From NCBI GenBank assembly GCA_017347485.1, contig AP021857.1, positions 2,523,390 to 2,587,389 on the forward strand: a stretch of 64,000 nucleotides of DNA, in the 5' to 3' direction. The notes below the pieces were generated by a model. The model saw only the letters and a list, made by a program, of their open reading frames with translations, made no database searches and was not told the DNA's origin. The DNA comes from Candidatus Desulfobacillus denitrificans. GTDB taxonomy: Bacteria; Pseudomonadota; Gammaproteobacteria; Burkholderiales; Rhodocyclaceae. The position numbers and the translations under genes are program-made. Numbering within the stretch: position 1 is the first letter of the stretch; each line of letters begins with the position of its first letter. Below are positions 52,824 through 64,000 of the stretch, piece after piece.

Positions 52824-53593
52824 CACGCTTTCCCCTCTCCCGCGAAGGCCGCCTTCACCGCCGGCCATTGCCGCCGCGAAACCGGCAGCTTCTCGTCGAG
52901 TCCCGCCAGCAGCACCGACCAGTGCGTCTCGCCGTCCTCGGCCGCGTCCTTCTCGAAGCCGGTGATCGCCTCGCGCGCCACCAGGCAGTTGCGGTGCACG
53001 CGGACGAAGCGCGCGGCGAATTCCTCCTCCAGGCGGGTGAGGGACTCGTCGAGCAGGTACTCGCGCTCGCGGGTGCGCACCGTCACGTACTTCAGCTCCG
53101 CCTTGAGATAGAGGACATCGGCCAGCGGCACCAGCAGGATGCGCCCGCGCTCGGACACCGACAGGTGGCGGCGCGGCTCGGGCGAGAGGCGCGCCAGCGT
53201 CTCGCGCGCGACGGGAACGCCGCGGCGCGCCTTCTCCAGCGCCGCCGCCAGCCGCTGCGCCCGCACCGGCTTGAGCAGGTAGTCGACCGCGTTCAGCTCG
53301 AAGGCCTGCACGGCGTACTGGTCGTAGGCCGTGGTGAACACCACCGCCGGCATGCGCTCGGCGCCGGCCAGGTGGCGCGCCAGCTCGACGCCGTCCATCT
53401 GCGGCATGCGGATGTCCACCAGCGCCGCGTCGGCGGGCGTCTCCGCCAGCTTCTGCAGCGCCTCGACGCCGTTCGCCGCCTCGCCGACGACCACGTTGGG
53501 GAGCTCTCCCGCGATGTCCGCCAGCAATGCCTTCATGCGCACCCGCGCCAGTGCCTCGTCGTCCACGATGAAGACGCGCAGCGGCCCGCTCAC
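52823..53593 (-). CDS. LytTR-type response regulator, AlgR-like
   Basis: A 256-residue regulator: receiver domain 1-120 with phospho-acceptor Asp60 (ALVDIRMP), switch Thr (VVFTTAY) and Lys (LLKPV), then a LytTR DNA-binding domain (about 155-250; ADVLYLKAELKYVTVRTRER). The GTG start overlaps the kinase stop (GTGA). In Pseudomonas the order argH-algZ-algR-hemC is the same, so this is probably the AlgR counterpart. Its targets here are unknown; the cNMP-gated channel gene lies in the same unit. Confidence 0.9.
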   Translation of the reverse strand: MSGPLRVFIVDDEALARVRMKALLADIAGELPNVVVGEAANGVEALQKLAETPADAALVDIRMPQMDGVELARHLAGAERMPAVVFTTAYDQYAVQAFELNAVDYLLKPVRAQRLAAALEKARRGVPVARETLARLSPEPRRHLSVSERGRILLVPLADVLYLKAELKYVTVRTREREYLLDESLTRLEEEFAARFVRVHRNCLVAREAITGFEKDAAEDGETHWSVLLAGLDEKLPVSRRQWPAVKAAFAGEGKA

Positions 53594-54600
53594 GTCGAGC
53601 CTCCCCTGCGGTAGGGCAGCCGGATGGTGGCGCGGAACAGGCCCTCCTGCGCCTCGGTGTCCAGCCTGGCCTCGAGATCGTAGAACAGCATCAATCGCTC
53701 GCGAATGTTGTCCAGCGCCATGCGGTTGCCGGCGTGGTGGGCGTTCTCGCCATGATAGGGATTCGACAGCACGATGCGGATCTCCTCGCCGGCCCGCTCG
53801 GCGCGAATCGTCACCGTCGCCGGCTCCGTGCAGGGCTCGATGCCATGATAGACCGCATTCTCCAGCAGCGGCTGCAGCATGAGCGGCGGCACTTGCGCAT
53901 CCGCCGGGCAGCCCTCGATGTCCCACGCCACGCGCAGCCGCTCGCCCAGGCGCAGGTGTTCCAGGTCGAGGTACTGGCGGCACAGGGCGATTTCCTCGCC
54001 CAGCGTGACCAGCTGCTTGTTCTCCGCCATCAGCACGCGGAACAGGTCCGACAGCTCCTCCAGCGCCTGCTCGGCGCGGCGCGGGTCGGAGCGGATCACG
54101 CCGAGCACGGCGTTCAGGCTGTTGAAGAGGAAGTGCGGCCGGATGCGCGCCGTCAGCGCCATCAGCCGCGCCTCGGTCAGCGCGGGCGAGAAGGCCCGAT
54201 GGCGCAAATCGAAATACAGCAGCACGGCCGCCGCCGCGGCCGCGGCCCAAAGCGCGGCGCGCAGCGGTGACGGCGGCGGCAGGCCGGGCGGCGTGAACAG
54301 GGCCATGAACAGGGCGGCCAGCGCCGCGCTGGCGAGCATCACCGCGGCCAGCGCCGCCGCGTAAGGCAGGCGGGCCAACGGCCGGCCGGCGGCATACAGC
54401 AGCGCCACGCTGGCAATCAGCGGCGGCTCCACCAGGGCGGCCAGTTCGACCAGCTCCTCCGGCAAGCGGGCCAGCGCCGTGTTGCGCGCCAGCGCCGCGA
54501 ACAGGGCCAGCAGGTTCACCCCCAGCAGGCAGCGCAGCATGACGCCGAGATTGCCGAAGTCCGGCAGGCGTGTCGGTGCGGGGTTTTGCCGTATACTCAT
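53590..54600 (-). CDS. LytS/AlgZ-type sensor histidine kinase
   Basis: A 336-residue membrane kinase. Four hydrophobic segments (about 22-40, 58-72, 80-102, 114-130) form the sensor, followed by the His_kinase domain with His156 in [14 protein letters not shown] and an ATPase end ([22 protein letters not shown]). It lacks a HAMP domain. The start MSIRQNP at 54600 lies over the argH promoter, so kinase and argH are divergent. The open frame continues upstream to about 57525, but that extension is antisense to argH and the kinases. Signal unknown. Confidence 0.9.
   Translation of the reverse strand: MSIRQNPAPTRLPDFGNLGVMLRCLLGVNLLALFAALARNTALARLPEELVELAALVEPPLIASVALLYAAGRPLARLPYAAALAAVMLASAALAALFMALFTPPGLPPPSPLRAALWAAAAAAAVLLYFDLRHRAFSPALTEARLMALTARIRPHFLFNSLNAVLGVIRSDPRRAEQALEELSDLFRVLMAENKQLVTLGEEIALCRQYLDLEHLRLGERLRVAWDIEGCPADAQVPPLMLQPLLENAVYHGIEPCTEPATVTIRAERAGEEIRIVLSNPYHGENAHHAGNRMALDNIRERLMLFYDLEARLDTEAQEGLFRATIRLPYRRGGST
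54592..54597 (+). promoter_or_regulatory. -10 box TATACT for argH
   Basis: TATACT in TTGCCGTATACTCATTCG lies 34 bp before the argH ATG and overlaps the first codons of the divergent histidine kinase gene. Expression of one gene could affect the other. Confidence 0.5.
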
Positions 54601-54630
54601 TCGCTGCTTTGGGTCGCGTTCGAAACGATT

Positions 54631-56025
54631 ATGACAGAACACAGCAACGATTCCAGCGGCAAGGCCTGGTCCGGGCGCTTCAGCGAGCCGGTGGCCGAGC
54701 TGGTCAAGCGCTACACGGCTTCGGTGTCGTTCGACCGGCGCCTGGCCCTGCACGACATCCGCGGCTCGCTCGCCCACGCCCGCATGCTGGCGAAGCAGGG
54801 CATCATCGGCCACGACGACCTCGCCGCCATCGAGCGCGGCATGGCCGCGGTCAGGCACGAAATCGAGACCGAGGAATTCGAGTGGTCGCTCGACGACGAG
54901 GACGTGCATCTCAACATCGAGAAACGCCTCACCGCCCTGATCGGCGACGCCGGCAAGCGCCTGCACACCGGCCGCTCGCGCAACGACCAGGTGGCCACCG
55001 ACATCCGCCTCTGGCTGCGCGAGGAGATCGACGGCCTCGACGACCTGCTGCGCGCCTACCAGGCCGCCCTGCTCGACCTGGCCGAGCGCCACGCCGCGAC
55101 GCCGATGCCGGGCTTCACCCACCTGCAGGTGGCGCAGCCGGTCACCTTCGGCCACCATCTGCTGGCCTATTTCGAGATGGCGGCGCGCGACCGCGAGCGC
55201 CTCGCCGACTGCCGCAAGCGGACGAACCGCCTGCCGCTCGGCGCCGCCGCCCTGGCCGGCACCTCCTACCCGATCGACCGCGAGTTCGTCGCGCGGGAAC
55301 TCGGCTTCGACGGCGTCTGCGCCAACTCGCTCGACGCCGTCAGCGACCGCGATTTCGCCATCGAATTCACCGCCGCCGCGGCGCTGGTGATGACCCACAT
55401 CTCGCGCTTCGCCGAGGAGCTGATCCTGTGGATGAGCCCGCGCGTCGGCTTCATCGACCTCGCCGACCGCTTCTGCACCGGCTCCTCGATCATGCCGCAG
55501 AAGAAGAATCCCGACGTGCCGGAGCTGGCGCGCGGCAAGAGCGGCCGCGTCTTCGGCCACTTGATGGGGCTGCTGACGCTGATGAAGGGCCAGCCGCTGG
55601 CCTACAACAAGGACAACCAGGAAGACAAGGAGCCGCTCTTCGACACCGTCGACACCGTGCGCGACACGCTGGCGATCTTCGCCGACCTGGTCACCGGCAT
55701 CCGCGTCAAGCCGGAGGCGATGCGCGCCGCGCTCAGGCAGGGGTACGCCACCGCCACCGACCTCGCCGACTACCTGGTGAAAAAGGGCCTGCCCTTCCGC
55801 GACGCCCACGAGGCGGTGGCACTGGCCGTGCGTGCCGCAGACGAGAAGGGCTGCGAGCTGGCCGAACTCGGCCTCGACGCCCTGCGCCGCTTCTCGCCGC
55901 TGATCGGCGAGGACGCCCTCGCCGTGTTGAGCGTCGAAGGCTCGCTCGCCTCGCGCGCCCATGTCGGCGGCACCGCGCCGGAGCAGGTGCGCGCGGCGAT
56001 CGCGAAGGCGCGGCAAAACCTGTAG
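54631..56025 (+). CDS. argH: Argininosuccinate lyase
   Basis: Last step of arginine synthesis: splits argininosuccinate to arginine and fumarate. The 464-residue protein has the signature [12 protein letters not shown] with the catalytic serine, [13 protein letters not shown] and TFGHHLLAY. The ATG at 54631 is chosen; an in-frame start at 54586 lies upstream of the promoter -10. The stop codon lies inside a dispersed palindromic repeat. Confidence 0.97.
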   Translation: MTEHSNDSSGKAWSGRFSEPVAELVKRYTASVSFDRRLALHDIRGSLAHARMLAKQGIIGHDDLAAIERGMAAVRHEIETEEFEWSLDDEDVHLNIEKRLTALIGDAGKRLHTGRSRNDQVATDIRLWLREEIDGLDDLLRAYQAALLDLAERHAATPMPGFTHLQVAQPVTFGHHLLAYFEMAARDRERLADCRKRTNRLPLGAAALAGTSYPIDREFVARELGFDGVCANSLDAVSDRDFAIEFTAAAALVMTHISRFAEELILWMSPRVGFIDLADRFCTGSSIMPQKKNPDVPELARGKSGRVFGHLMGLLTLMKGQPLAYNKDNQEDKEPLFDTVDTVRDTLAIFADLVTGIRVKPEAMRAALRQGYATATDLADYLVKKGLPFRDAHEAVALAVRAADEKGCELAELGLDALRRFSPLIGEDALAVLSVEGSLASRAHVGGTAPEQVRAAIAKARQNL

Positions 56026-56073
56026 GCCGGCCTTCAGACCGACTACGGCGATGTCGGGCTGAAGCCCGACCTG
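56021..56073. repeat. REP-like double palindrome, copy 1
   Basis: Starts TGTAGGCCGGCCTTCAGACC and ends with TGTCGGGCTGAAGCCCGACC. The second half pairs GTCGGGCT with AGCCCGAC. It overlaps the argH stop and ends 7 bp before the first kinase. A second copy lies at 61945-61988. Confidence 0.8.
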
Positions 56074-56079
56074 CACACC

Positions 56080-57360
<1,281 letters not shown>

Positions 57361-57367
57361 AGCGGGC

Positions 57368-58668
<1,301 letters not shown>

Positions 58669-58669
<1 letters not shown>

Positions 58670-59550
58670 TGTCTGTCGCGGAATCGCTTTCGGCTGAGAT
58701 CAGCCGGGCCCTCGGCCGCCCGTTCCGCGCCGTGGCGATGCGCGAGGCCGGCGGCGGCTGCATCCATCGCACGCTGGTGCTGGAGGGCGATGGCGGGCGC
58801 TGGTTCGTCAAGCTGAATTCGGGAGAAACCCTGCCGATGTTCGAGGCGGAGCGCGACGGCCTGGCGGCGCTGGCCGAGGCGCGGGCTTTCCGCGTGCCGC
58901 AGCCGCTGTGCTGCGGACTCATCGGCGGACAGGCGTATCTGGTGCTGGAGCATCTGGACCTGGCGCCCGTCGCCGGGCGCGCCGACGCCATCGCCTGCGG
59001 CCGCGCGCTGGCCGCCCTGCACCGCACGACCGGCGCGCGCTACGGCTGGCGCCGCGCCAATTTCATCGGCGCCACGCCGCAGGCCAACACGGAACACGAC
59101 AACTGGGCGCGCTTCTTCGCCGAGGCGCGCCTGCGGCCGCAGCTGGCGCGCGCCGCTGCACATGGGCCGACACTGCGGAAAAAGGGAGAGAGCCTGGCGG
59201 AAAAGCTGCCGGCCTTCTTTCTCGACTGCCGGCCGCCGGCGAGTCTGCTGCACGGCGATCTCTGGCACGGCAACGCGGCGATGTGCGGCGGCTTGCCGAC
59301 GGTCTTCGATCCGGCCGTGTATCACGGCGACCGCGAGGCGGACCTGGCGATGACGGAACTCTTCGGCGGTTTCCCCGAGGCCTTCTATGCCGCCTACCGC
59401 GAGGCGTGGCCGCTGGCGGACGGGTACGAGTCGCGCAAGACGCTGTACAACCTCTACCACGTCCTCAACCACCTCAACCTGTTCGGCGCCGGCTACCTGC
59501 GCCAGGCCGAGCGGATGATCGACAGGCTCCTCGCGGAATTGCGCGGATAA
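58669..59550 (+). CDS. Fructosamine kinase family protein
   Basis: A 293-residue kinase of the fructosamine-3-kinase/ketosamine-kinase family, which phosphorylates sugar-modified amines and starts repair of glycated proteins. Visible parts are GGGCIHRTLVLEGDG, the nucleotide lysine in WFVKLNS, the catalytic HGDLWHGNA and the metal site DPAVYHGDREADLAM. It starts in the stop codon of kinase 2 (TGATG), so it may belong functionally with the kinases. Its stop codon begins the 27-nt repeat. Substrate not shown. Confidence 0.88.
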
Positions 59551-59574
59551 AAGTCAGTCGCCGCAGGACGGCGA
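59548..59574 (-). repeat. 27-nt stop-codon repeat, copy 2
   Basis: Same as 13840-13866 except for one base: TAA stop, AAGTCAGTC, then GCCGCAGGACGGCGA. It lies between the convergent fructosamine-kinase and grxD genes. CGCC/GGCG could form a short hairpin. Confidence 0.8.
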
Positions 59575-59575
59575 C

Positions 59576-59902
59576 TTACGCCGCCGTGGCAAGGCCTTCC
59601 AGCTTCTTCTGCAGCTCGCCGGCCTGGTACATCTCGCTCATGATGTCCGAGCCGCCGATGAACTCGCCCTTGATGTAGAGCTGCGGAATGGTCGGCCAGC
59701 TGGAGAAATCCTTGATGCCGGCGCGGATGCCGGGATGTTCCAGCACGTTCACCGAGAAGTAGTTCTTCACGCCGCACAGCTTGAGGATCTGCGCCGCCTT
59801 GGCGGAAAAACCGCACTGCGGGAAGGTCGGCGTGCCCTTCATGTAGAGCACGACGGGATGGCTGGTGACCTGCTCCTTGAGGAGCCGCTGCACGTCTTCC
59901 AT
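59576..59902 (-). CDS. grxD: Monothiol glutaredoxin, CGFS type
   Basis: A 108-residue Grx4-type protein that binds a shared [2Fe-2S] cluster and takes part in Fe-S delivery. The motif CGFS (30-33) lies in TPTFPQCGFSAKAAQIL, followed by WPTIPQLYIKGEFIGG, the glutathione-binding region. AAAGGAA precedes the ATG. It is the last gene of the hemA-prfA-prmC-grxD run. Confidence 0.95.
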   Translation of the reverse strand: MEDVQRLLKEQVTSHPVVLYMKGTPTFPQCGFSAKAAQILKLCGVKNYFSVNVLEHPGIRAGIKDFSSWPTIPQLYIKGEFIGGSDIMSEMYQAGELQKKLEGLATAA

Positions 59903-59961
59903 GGGGTTCCTTTCAATAACCGACTATTTTCGTCAAGTTTAGCGTTTGCTGCCCCTGCCCG

Positions 59962-60765
59962 TCAACTGCGCCGGCCGCCGGACACGCGCAGGATGCCGGC
60001 CAGATCGCGGCGCTGTTCGATGGCGACGAAGCCCGCCGCGGCGAGCAGCGACGCCACCGCCGGCGCCTGGTCGTAGCCGTGCTCGAGCCAGAGCCGCCCG
60101 TCGGGCGCGAGATGCGCCGGCGCCTGCGCGACGATGCGGCGGATGTCGTCGAGGCCGTCGGGTCCGCTGGCGAGCGCGGCGCGCGGCTCGAAGCGCACGT
60201 CGCCCTGCGCGAGATGCGGATCGGCCTCGGCGACATAGGGCGGGTTGGCGAGGATGAGATCGAAGCGCTCGCCCGCCAGCGGCGCGAACCAGTCGCCCTG
60301 CAGAAAGCGCACGCTCACACCGTGGCAGGCGGCGTTGTCGCGCGCCACCGCCAGCGCCGCGGCGGACAGGTCGACCGCCGTCACCTGCGCCTGCGGCAGC
60401 TGCTTCGCCACCGCGATGGCGAGGCAGCCGCTGCCGGTGCCGAGGTCGAGGATGCGGCCGGCCTTGGCCTCCAGCGCGATATCCACCAGCAGCTCGGTCT
60501 CCTCGCGCGGAATCAGCACCTCCGGCGTGACCTGGAAGTCCAGGTCGTAGAACTCGCGCCGGCCGATGAGGTAAGCGATCGGCCCGCCCGCGGCGCGGCG
60601 CGCGGCGAGGGCGCGGAATGCCGCCGTCTCGCCGGGACTGACTTTTCGCTCCGGATGCGCCTCCAGCGCGGCCAGGGTGAGGCCGAGGACATGGCGCAGC
60701 AGCAGGCGCGCCTCGTGCGGCGGGATCGCCGCACGGGCTTCCGTCAGGAGGTCGCTGCAATTCAC
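59962..60765 (-). CDS. prmC: Release factor glutamine methyltransferase
   Basis: Methylates the GGQ glutamine of release factors 1 and 2, including PrfA encoded upstream. The 267-residue protein has the SAM motif LDLGTGSGCLAIAVA and the catalytic NPPY in LILANPPYVAE. It contains a GGGACTGACTTTT copy (60634-60646), read in frame as part of RKVSPGET. Confidence 0.95.
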   Translation of the reverse strand: MNCSDLLTEARAAIPPHEARLLLRHVLGLTLAALEAHPERKVSPGETAAFRALAARRAAGGPIAYLIGRREFYDLDFQVTPEVLIPREETELLVDIALEAKAGRILDLGTGSGCLAIAVAKQLPQAQVTAVDLSAAALAVARDNAACHGVSVRFLQGDWFAPLAGERFDLILANPPYVAEADPHLAQGDVRFEPRAALASGPDGLDDIRRIVAQAPAHLAPDGRLWLEHGYDQAPAVASLLAAAGFVAIEQRRDLAGILRVSGGRRS

Positions 60766-60789
60766 GTCGCGGCCTCTGCAACGACATGC

Positions 60790-60838
60790 AGCGGGCGCAG
60801 CCCGCGAACGATCGTCACCCCCGCCCCCGGGGCGGGGG
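60790..60838. repeat. GC hairpins in the prfA-prmC spacer
   Basis: GCGGGC/GCCCGC lies at about 60791-60806 and a perfect 10-bp palindrome CCCCCGCCCC/GGGGCGGGGG at 60818-60827 and 60829-60838 with one central C. Both lie in the 88-bp gap between two co-directional genes and may dampen read-through or mark a dispersed repeat. Confidence 0.6.
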
Positions 60839-60853
60839 ATGGGGGGTGGGCCG

Positions 60854-61939
60854 TCATATCGCCTCTTCCGACAGCGCCGCCAGCTGTTCGGCCTGGTGCT
60901 CGGCGGCGAGCGCGCCGAGCAGCTCCTCGAGGTCGCCGTCCATGATGGCGTCGATCTTGTACAGCGTCAGGTTGATGCGGTGGTCGGTGACGCGGCCCTG
61001 CGGAAAATTGTAGGTGCGGATGCGCTCGGAACGGTCGCCGCTGCCGACCAGCGATTTGCGCGTCGAGGCGATCTTCGCCTGCTGCTCGCGCACCTGCCGG
61101 TCGCGGATGCGCGCCGCCAGCACGGCGAGCGCCTGCGCCTTGTTCTTGTGCTGCGAGCGGTCGTCCTGGCACTCGACGACGATGCCGGTCGGCAGGTGCG
61201 TCACGCGCACGGCCGAGTCGGTCTTGTTGACGTGCTGGCCGCCGGCGCCGCTGGCGCGGAAGGTGTCGATGCGCAGCTCGGCCGGATTGATGACGACATC
61301 GGCCACCTCGTCCGCCTCCGGCAGCACCGCCACGGTGCAGGCGGAGGTGTGGATGCGCCCCTGCGCCTCGGTCTCCGGCACGCGCTGCACGCGGTGGCCG
61401 CCCGATTCGAACTTCAGCTTCGAGTGGGCACCCTGGCCGACGACGCGCAGGATCACCTCCTTGTAGCCGCCGAGATCCGAGGGGTTCTGCGAGACGACCT
61501 CCACCTTCCAGCGCTGCCGCTCGGCGTAGCGCGCGTACATGCGGAACAGATCGCCGGCGAACAGCGCCGACTCCTCGCCGCCGGTGCCAGCGCGGATTTC
61601 CAGGAACAGGTTGCGCTCGTCGTTGGGGTCGCGCGGCAGCAGCGCCCGCTGCAGCTCGTCCTCGAGTCGCGCCATGTCGTCGCGGCTGGCCTGGATTTCT
61701 TCCTCCGCCAGCGCCTTCATTTCCGGGTCGGCCAGCATCGCCTGCGCCGACCGCAGGTTCTCCCCGGCCTTGCGGTACGCCGCATACAGCGCCGCCACCG
61801 GCGCGAGCTCGGCGTGCTCGCGCGTCAGCCTGCGGTAGGCGTCCATGTCCTGCGCCGCCGTTTCGCTGGCGAGCAGCAGGTCGAGTTCGGCCAGACGCCG
61901 GCCCAGGCGCTCAAGTTTGTCTTGGATGCTTTGTTTCAT
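60854..61939 (-). CDS. prfA: Peptide chain release factor 1
   Basis: Recognises UAA and UAG and triggers peptide release. The 361-residue protein has the GGQ motif in [16 protein letters not shown] and the start [20 protein letters not shown]. The stop-codon recognition stretch appears as [10 protein letters not shown] after the variant PxT region. The start codon lies 6 bp from a REP-like repeat. Confidence 0.96.
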   Translation of the reverse strand: MKQSIQDKLERLGRRLAELDLLLASETAAQDMDAYRRLTREHAELAPVAALYAAYRKAGENLRSAQAMLADPEMKALAEEEIQASRDDMARLEDELQRALLPRDPNDERNLFLEIRAGTGGEESALFAGDLFRMYARYAERQRWKVEVVSQNPSDLGGYKEVILRVVGQGAHSKLKFESGGHRVQRVPETEAQGRIHTSACTVAVLPEADEVADVVINPAELRIDTFRASGAGGQHVNKTDSAVRVTHLPTGIVVECQDDRSQHKNKAQALAVLAARIRDRQVREQQAKIASTRKSLVGSGDRSERIRTYNFPQGRVTDHRINLTLYKIDAIMDGDLEELLGALAAEHQAEQLAALSEEAI

Positions 61940-61944
61940 CGGAT

Positions 61945-61988
61945 TGTAGGTCGGCCTTCAGGCCGACATGTCGGGCTGAAGCCCGACC
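61945..61988. repeat. REP-like double palindrome, copy 2
   Basis: TGTAGGTCGGCCTTCAGGCC, then GACATGTCGGGCTGAAGCCC and GACC. Both halves form hairpins: GTCGGCCT/AGGCCGAC and GTCGGGCT/AGCCCGAC. It fills the gap between hemA and prfA and matches 56021-56073. Confidence 0.85.
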
Positions 61989-62013
61989 GACGGCCCGACC
62001 AAACTCTGCGACG

Positions 62014-63267
62014 CTAATCCTCCGGATGCAGGCGGTAGATGCGGGCGATGAGCTCGGCGATGTCGCCGCGGCTCGGCCCGTCGGTCTGGCTGAGCACGGC
62101 GGTGGGGCCGTGCATCAGCTTGTTGGTGAGGCCGTGCGAGAGCGCCTCCAGCACGCGCTGCGGATCCTCGCCCCGGGCGAGCAGCTTCAGCGCCTGCTCG
62201 AACTCGCGCCGCCGCATGCGCTCGGCGGAATCGCGCAGGGCGCGAATGGTCGGCACCGTCTCGCGCGCCTCCAGCCAGTGCAGGAAGCCATCGACGCGCG
62301 AAGCGATGATCCCCTCGGCCTCGACCACCGCCTTCTCGCGCGACTCGACGCCGGACTCGACGATCAGGCCGAGGTCGTCCAGGGTGTACAGGAAGACATC
62401 GTCGAGCTTGACGATTTCCGGCTCGATGTCGCGCGGCACGGCGAGGTCCACCATCACCATCGGCCGGTGGCGCCGCGCCCGGATGGCGCGCTCGACCATG
62501 CCCAGGCCGATGATCGGCAGCGGGCTGGCCGTGCAGGACACGATCACGTCGTATTCGGCCAGCCTGTCGCCGATCCCCTCCAGGCGCATGGCATCGCCGC
62601 CGAAGCGCGTCGCCAGCGCCGCGCCGCGCTCCAGGGTGCGGTTGGCGACGGTGATGCGCTTCGGCTTCCGGGCGGCGAAATGCGCGGCGCACAGCTCGAT
62701 CATCTCGCCGGCGCCGATGAACAGCACTTGCTGCCCGTCGATGTTCTCGAAGATGCGCTCGGCCAGGTGCACCGTCGCCGCCGCCATCGAAACGATATTG
62801 GCGCCGATGGCCGTGGTGGAGCGCACTTCCTTGGCCACCGCAAAGGTATTCTGGAACAGCTTGTGCAGCAAGGTGCCCAGCGTGCCGGCGTTCTCCGCCA
62901 CGCGCGCCGCCTGCTTCATCTGGCCGAGGATCTGCGGCTCGCCCAGCACCATCGAATCGAGGCCGCTGGCGACGCGGAACATGTGGCGCACCGCATCGCG
63001 GCTGGGCAGGGTGTAGAGATAGGGGGAAATCTTCTGCGGCGCCAGCTGGTGGTATTCGGCCAGCCAGGCCGCGGCCGCCTCCGGCGCCTCGGCGGCGCAA
63101 TACAGTTCGGTGCGGTTGCAGGTCGACAGGATCGCCGCCTCGCGCACTTCCCGGCCATGCGTCAGTTCGACCAGCGCCTGGGGCAGGCGCATCGGGTCGA
63201 ACGCCACCTGCTCGCGCACGGCGAGCGGGGCGGTGTGGTGGTTGAGGCCGAGGGCGAAGAGCTGCAT
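62014..63267 (-). CDS. hemA: Glutamyl-tRNA reductase
   Basis: First step of C5 tetrapyrrole synthesis: reduces glutamyl-tRNA to glutamate-1-semialdehyde. The 417-residue protein has the catalytic Cys50 in [11 protein letters not shown], the NADPH site [13 protein letters not shown] and a C-terminal dimerisation helix. It is first in the hemA-prfA-prmC-grxD run and adds to the hemCDXY and hemF genes in this window. A strong -10 lies just upstream. Confidence 0.96.
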   Translation of the reverse strand: MQLFALGLNHHTAPLAVREQVAFDPMRLPQALVELTHGREVREAAILSTCNRTELYCAAEAPEAAAAWLAEYHQLAPQKISPYLYTLPSRDAVRHMFRVASGLDSMVLGEPQILGQMKQAARVAENAGTLGTLLHKLFQNTFAVAKEVRSTTAIGANIVSMAAATVHLAERIFENIDGQQVLFIGAGEMIELCAAHFAARKPKRITVANRTLERGAALATRFGGDAMRLEGIGDRLAEYDVIVSCTASPLPIIGLGMVERAIRARRHRPMVMVDLAVPRDIEPEIVKLDDVFLYTLDDLGLIVESGVESREKAVVEAEGIIASRVDGFLHWLEARETVPTIRALRDSAERMRRREFEQALKLLARGEDPQRVLEALSHGLTNKLMHGPTAVLSQTDGPSRGDIAELIARIYRLHPED

Positions 63268-63300
63268 CGAAAGCCGGTACTCCCGGAATTTTCCAAGGAA

Positions 63301-63309
63301 ATTATAGCA
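63301..63309 (-). promoter_or_regulatory. Extended -10 promoter for hemA
   Basis: On the minus strand TGCTATAAT is a perfect extended -10, located 34 bp before the hemA start. The -35 region is weak (TTCTGG), as common with extended -10 promoters. Confidence 0.6.
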
Positions 63310-63397
63310 TTAGCCTCTATGCCCAGAAGGCTGACGCAGATCAACCGGGGGCCGAAAAAGCAACCGCCCTTCACCCTCACCGACGCCCTGAATGCCC

Positions 63398-63421
63398 CGA
63401 TCGGGATCGCCTGCGCCGGCG
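63398..63421 (-). repeat. Hairpin after the diaminopimelate dehydrogenase gene
   Basis: GGATCGCC and GGCGATCC (about 63400-63407 and 63414-63421) pair around a 6-nt loop just past the stop codon of the gene on the minus strand. No T-run follows, so termination is uncertain. Confidence 0.45.
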
Positions 63422-63429
63422 ATCCCCGC

Positions 63430-64000
63430 CTACAGCAGCTCCTTGCGCAATGCGTCGCCGCGCTTCGGCGAGAGCAGCCCCGGCGCGATGTCGAACACCG
63501 TCTTGGCGCCGCTGTCGCCCTGCCGGTTGAGACGGCAGGCGGCGCGAGCATAGGCGACCAGCACGCTGGCGGTGAACTCCGGATTGCTGTCGAGCTTCAG
63601 CGAAAACTCCATCATCTGCGATGTGCCCGCGCCGGTCGTGCCGCTGCGGATGACGAAGCCGCCGTGCGGCATCGCGGCGTGGTCGCGCCGCAGTTCCTCC
63701 GCGCCGATGAACCTCACCGTGGTGTCGTAATCGGCGAAATAGTCCGGCATGCCGACGATCGCGCGCTCGACCGCGGCGGCATCCGCCCCCGCTTCGAGCA
63801 CCACGTAACAGTCGCGGGTGTGCTTTTCGCGGGTCGTCAGCGCCGGGCGCGAGCCGCTGCGCACGCGCGCCATGGCCTCCGGGGAAGGAATGGTGTACTG
63901 CACCGCGTTCTTCACGCCCGGCACCCGGCGCAGCGCGTCGGAATGTCCCTGGCTCACCCCCTTCCCCCAGAAGCTGTAGCCGGCCCCCTCCGGCAGCACC
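63430..64000 (-). CDS. ddh: meso-Diaminopimelate D-dehydrogenase (partial)
   Basis: Only the C-terminal 190 residues lie in the window; the start is beyond 64000. The visible part has the family stretch YSFWGKGVSQGHSDALRR, TREKHTRDCYVVLEAG and HGGFVIRSGTT. Ddh makes meso-diaminopimelate from tetrahydrodipicolinate and ammonia with NADPH, a one-step route for lysine and cell-wall precursors. It is less common than the succinylase route in betaproteobacteria but known in some. The first Met visible in the frame is internal. Confidence 0.85.
   Translation of the reverse strand, partial: VLPEGAGYSFWGKGVSQGHSDALRRVPGVKNAVQYTIPSPEAMARVRSGSRPALTTREKHTRDCYVVLEAGADAAAVERAIVGMPDYFADYDTTVRFIGAEELRRDHAAMPHGGFVIRSGTTGAGTSQMMEFSLKLDSNPEFTASVLVAYARAACRLNRQGDSGAKTVFDIAPGLLSPKRGDALRKELL

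Overview
The window is a dense, GC-rich chromosomal segment of a betaproteobacterium able to fix CO2 with form II RuBisCO. Gene content and order (hemC-hemD-hemX-hemY, hemA-prfA-prmC-grxD, lptD-surA-pdxA-rsmA, dusB-fis-purH-purD, and a transketolase-gap-pgk-pyk-fba-purC run next to cbb genes) fit Rhodocyclales-type relatives. This placement is an inference from gene order, not a computed one. No rRNA, tRNA, CRISPR array, transposase or phage gene is visible.

Layout. 1-2600: end of an unidentified gene, a lipoyl-domain dihydrolipoyl dehydrogenase and rpiA. 2600-9133 (mostly minus strand): yggX with a triplicated 3' end, a PAS-GGDEF diguanylate cyclase behind argA, a polyphosphate:AMP phosphotransferase and rsmE. 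9175-10538: a redoxin and an inositol-phosphatase-family enzyme. 10474-25812: the carbon-fixation region, with cbbR divergent from cbbM-cbbQ-cbbO, then cbbP, tkt, gap, pgk, pyk, fba, a PsiE-family membrane protein and a CbbY-type phosphatase. 25843-31088: purC, oligopeptidase A, a DUF4124/glutaredoxin-like protein, xthA, a Crp/Fnr regulator and a DUF2892 membrane protein. 31246-37245 (minus): rsmA, pdxA, surA, lptD. 37371-46758 (plus): amgK-murU, pepP, a UbiH-type hydroxylase, dusB-fis, purH, purD, hemF. 46759-54600 (mostly minus): hemY, hemX, hemD, hemC, a secreted thioredoxin-fold protein, an MscS channel with a cyclic-nucleotide-binding domain, and an AlgR/AlgZ-like two-component pair. 54631-59550: argH, two tandem Ser/Thr kinases each ending in a cNMP-binding domain, and a fructosamine-kinase-family protein. 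59576-64000 (minus): grxD, prmC, prfA, hemA and a truncated diaminopimelate dehydrogenase.

How it works together. RuBisCO (CbbM), its activase pair (CbbQ/CbbO), phosphoribulokinase, transketolase, GAPDH, PGK and aldolase make up most of a Calvin cycle; RpiA lies at the left end. CbbY would remove an inhibitory sugar bisphosphate and pyruvate kinase drains fixed carbon. The cbbM and cbbP promoters share one arrangement, CATAA-N17-TTATG with a TACAGT -10 box in the same register, which points to joint control, most simply by CbbR.

The most unusual DNA is non-coding: two inverted ~108-bp stem-loops between cbbQ and cbbO whose 25-bp stems differ in sequence but stay paired while the loop sequence is conserved; a short motif (GGGACTGACTTTT) recurring at eight places, often at stop codons; hairpin-forming repeats in the gap-pgk and pgk-pyk gaps; and a palindromic repeat translated as the linker of dihydrolipoyl dehydrogenase. 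Among proteins, the tandem kinase-cNMP fusions and the MscS-cNMP channel are the least understood.
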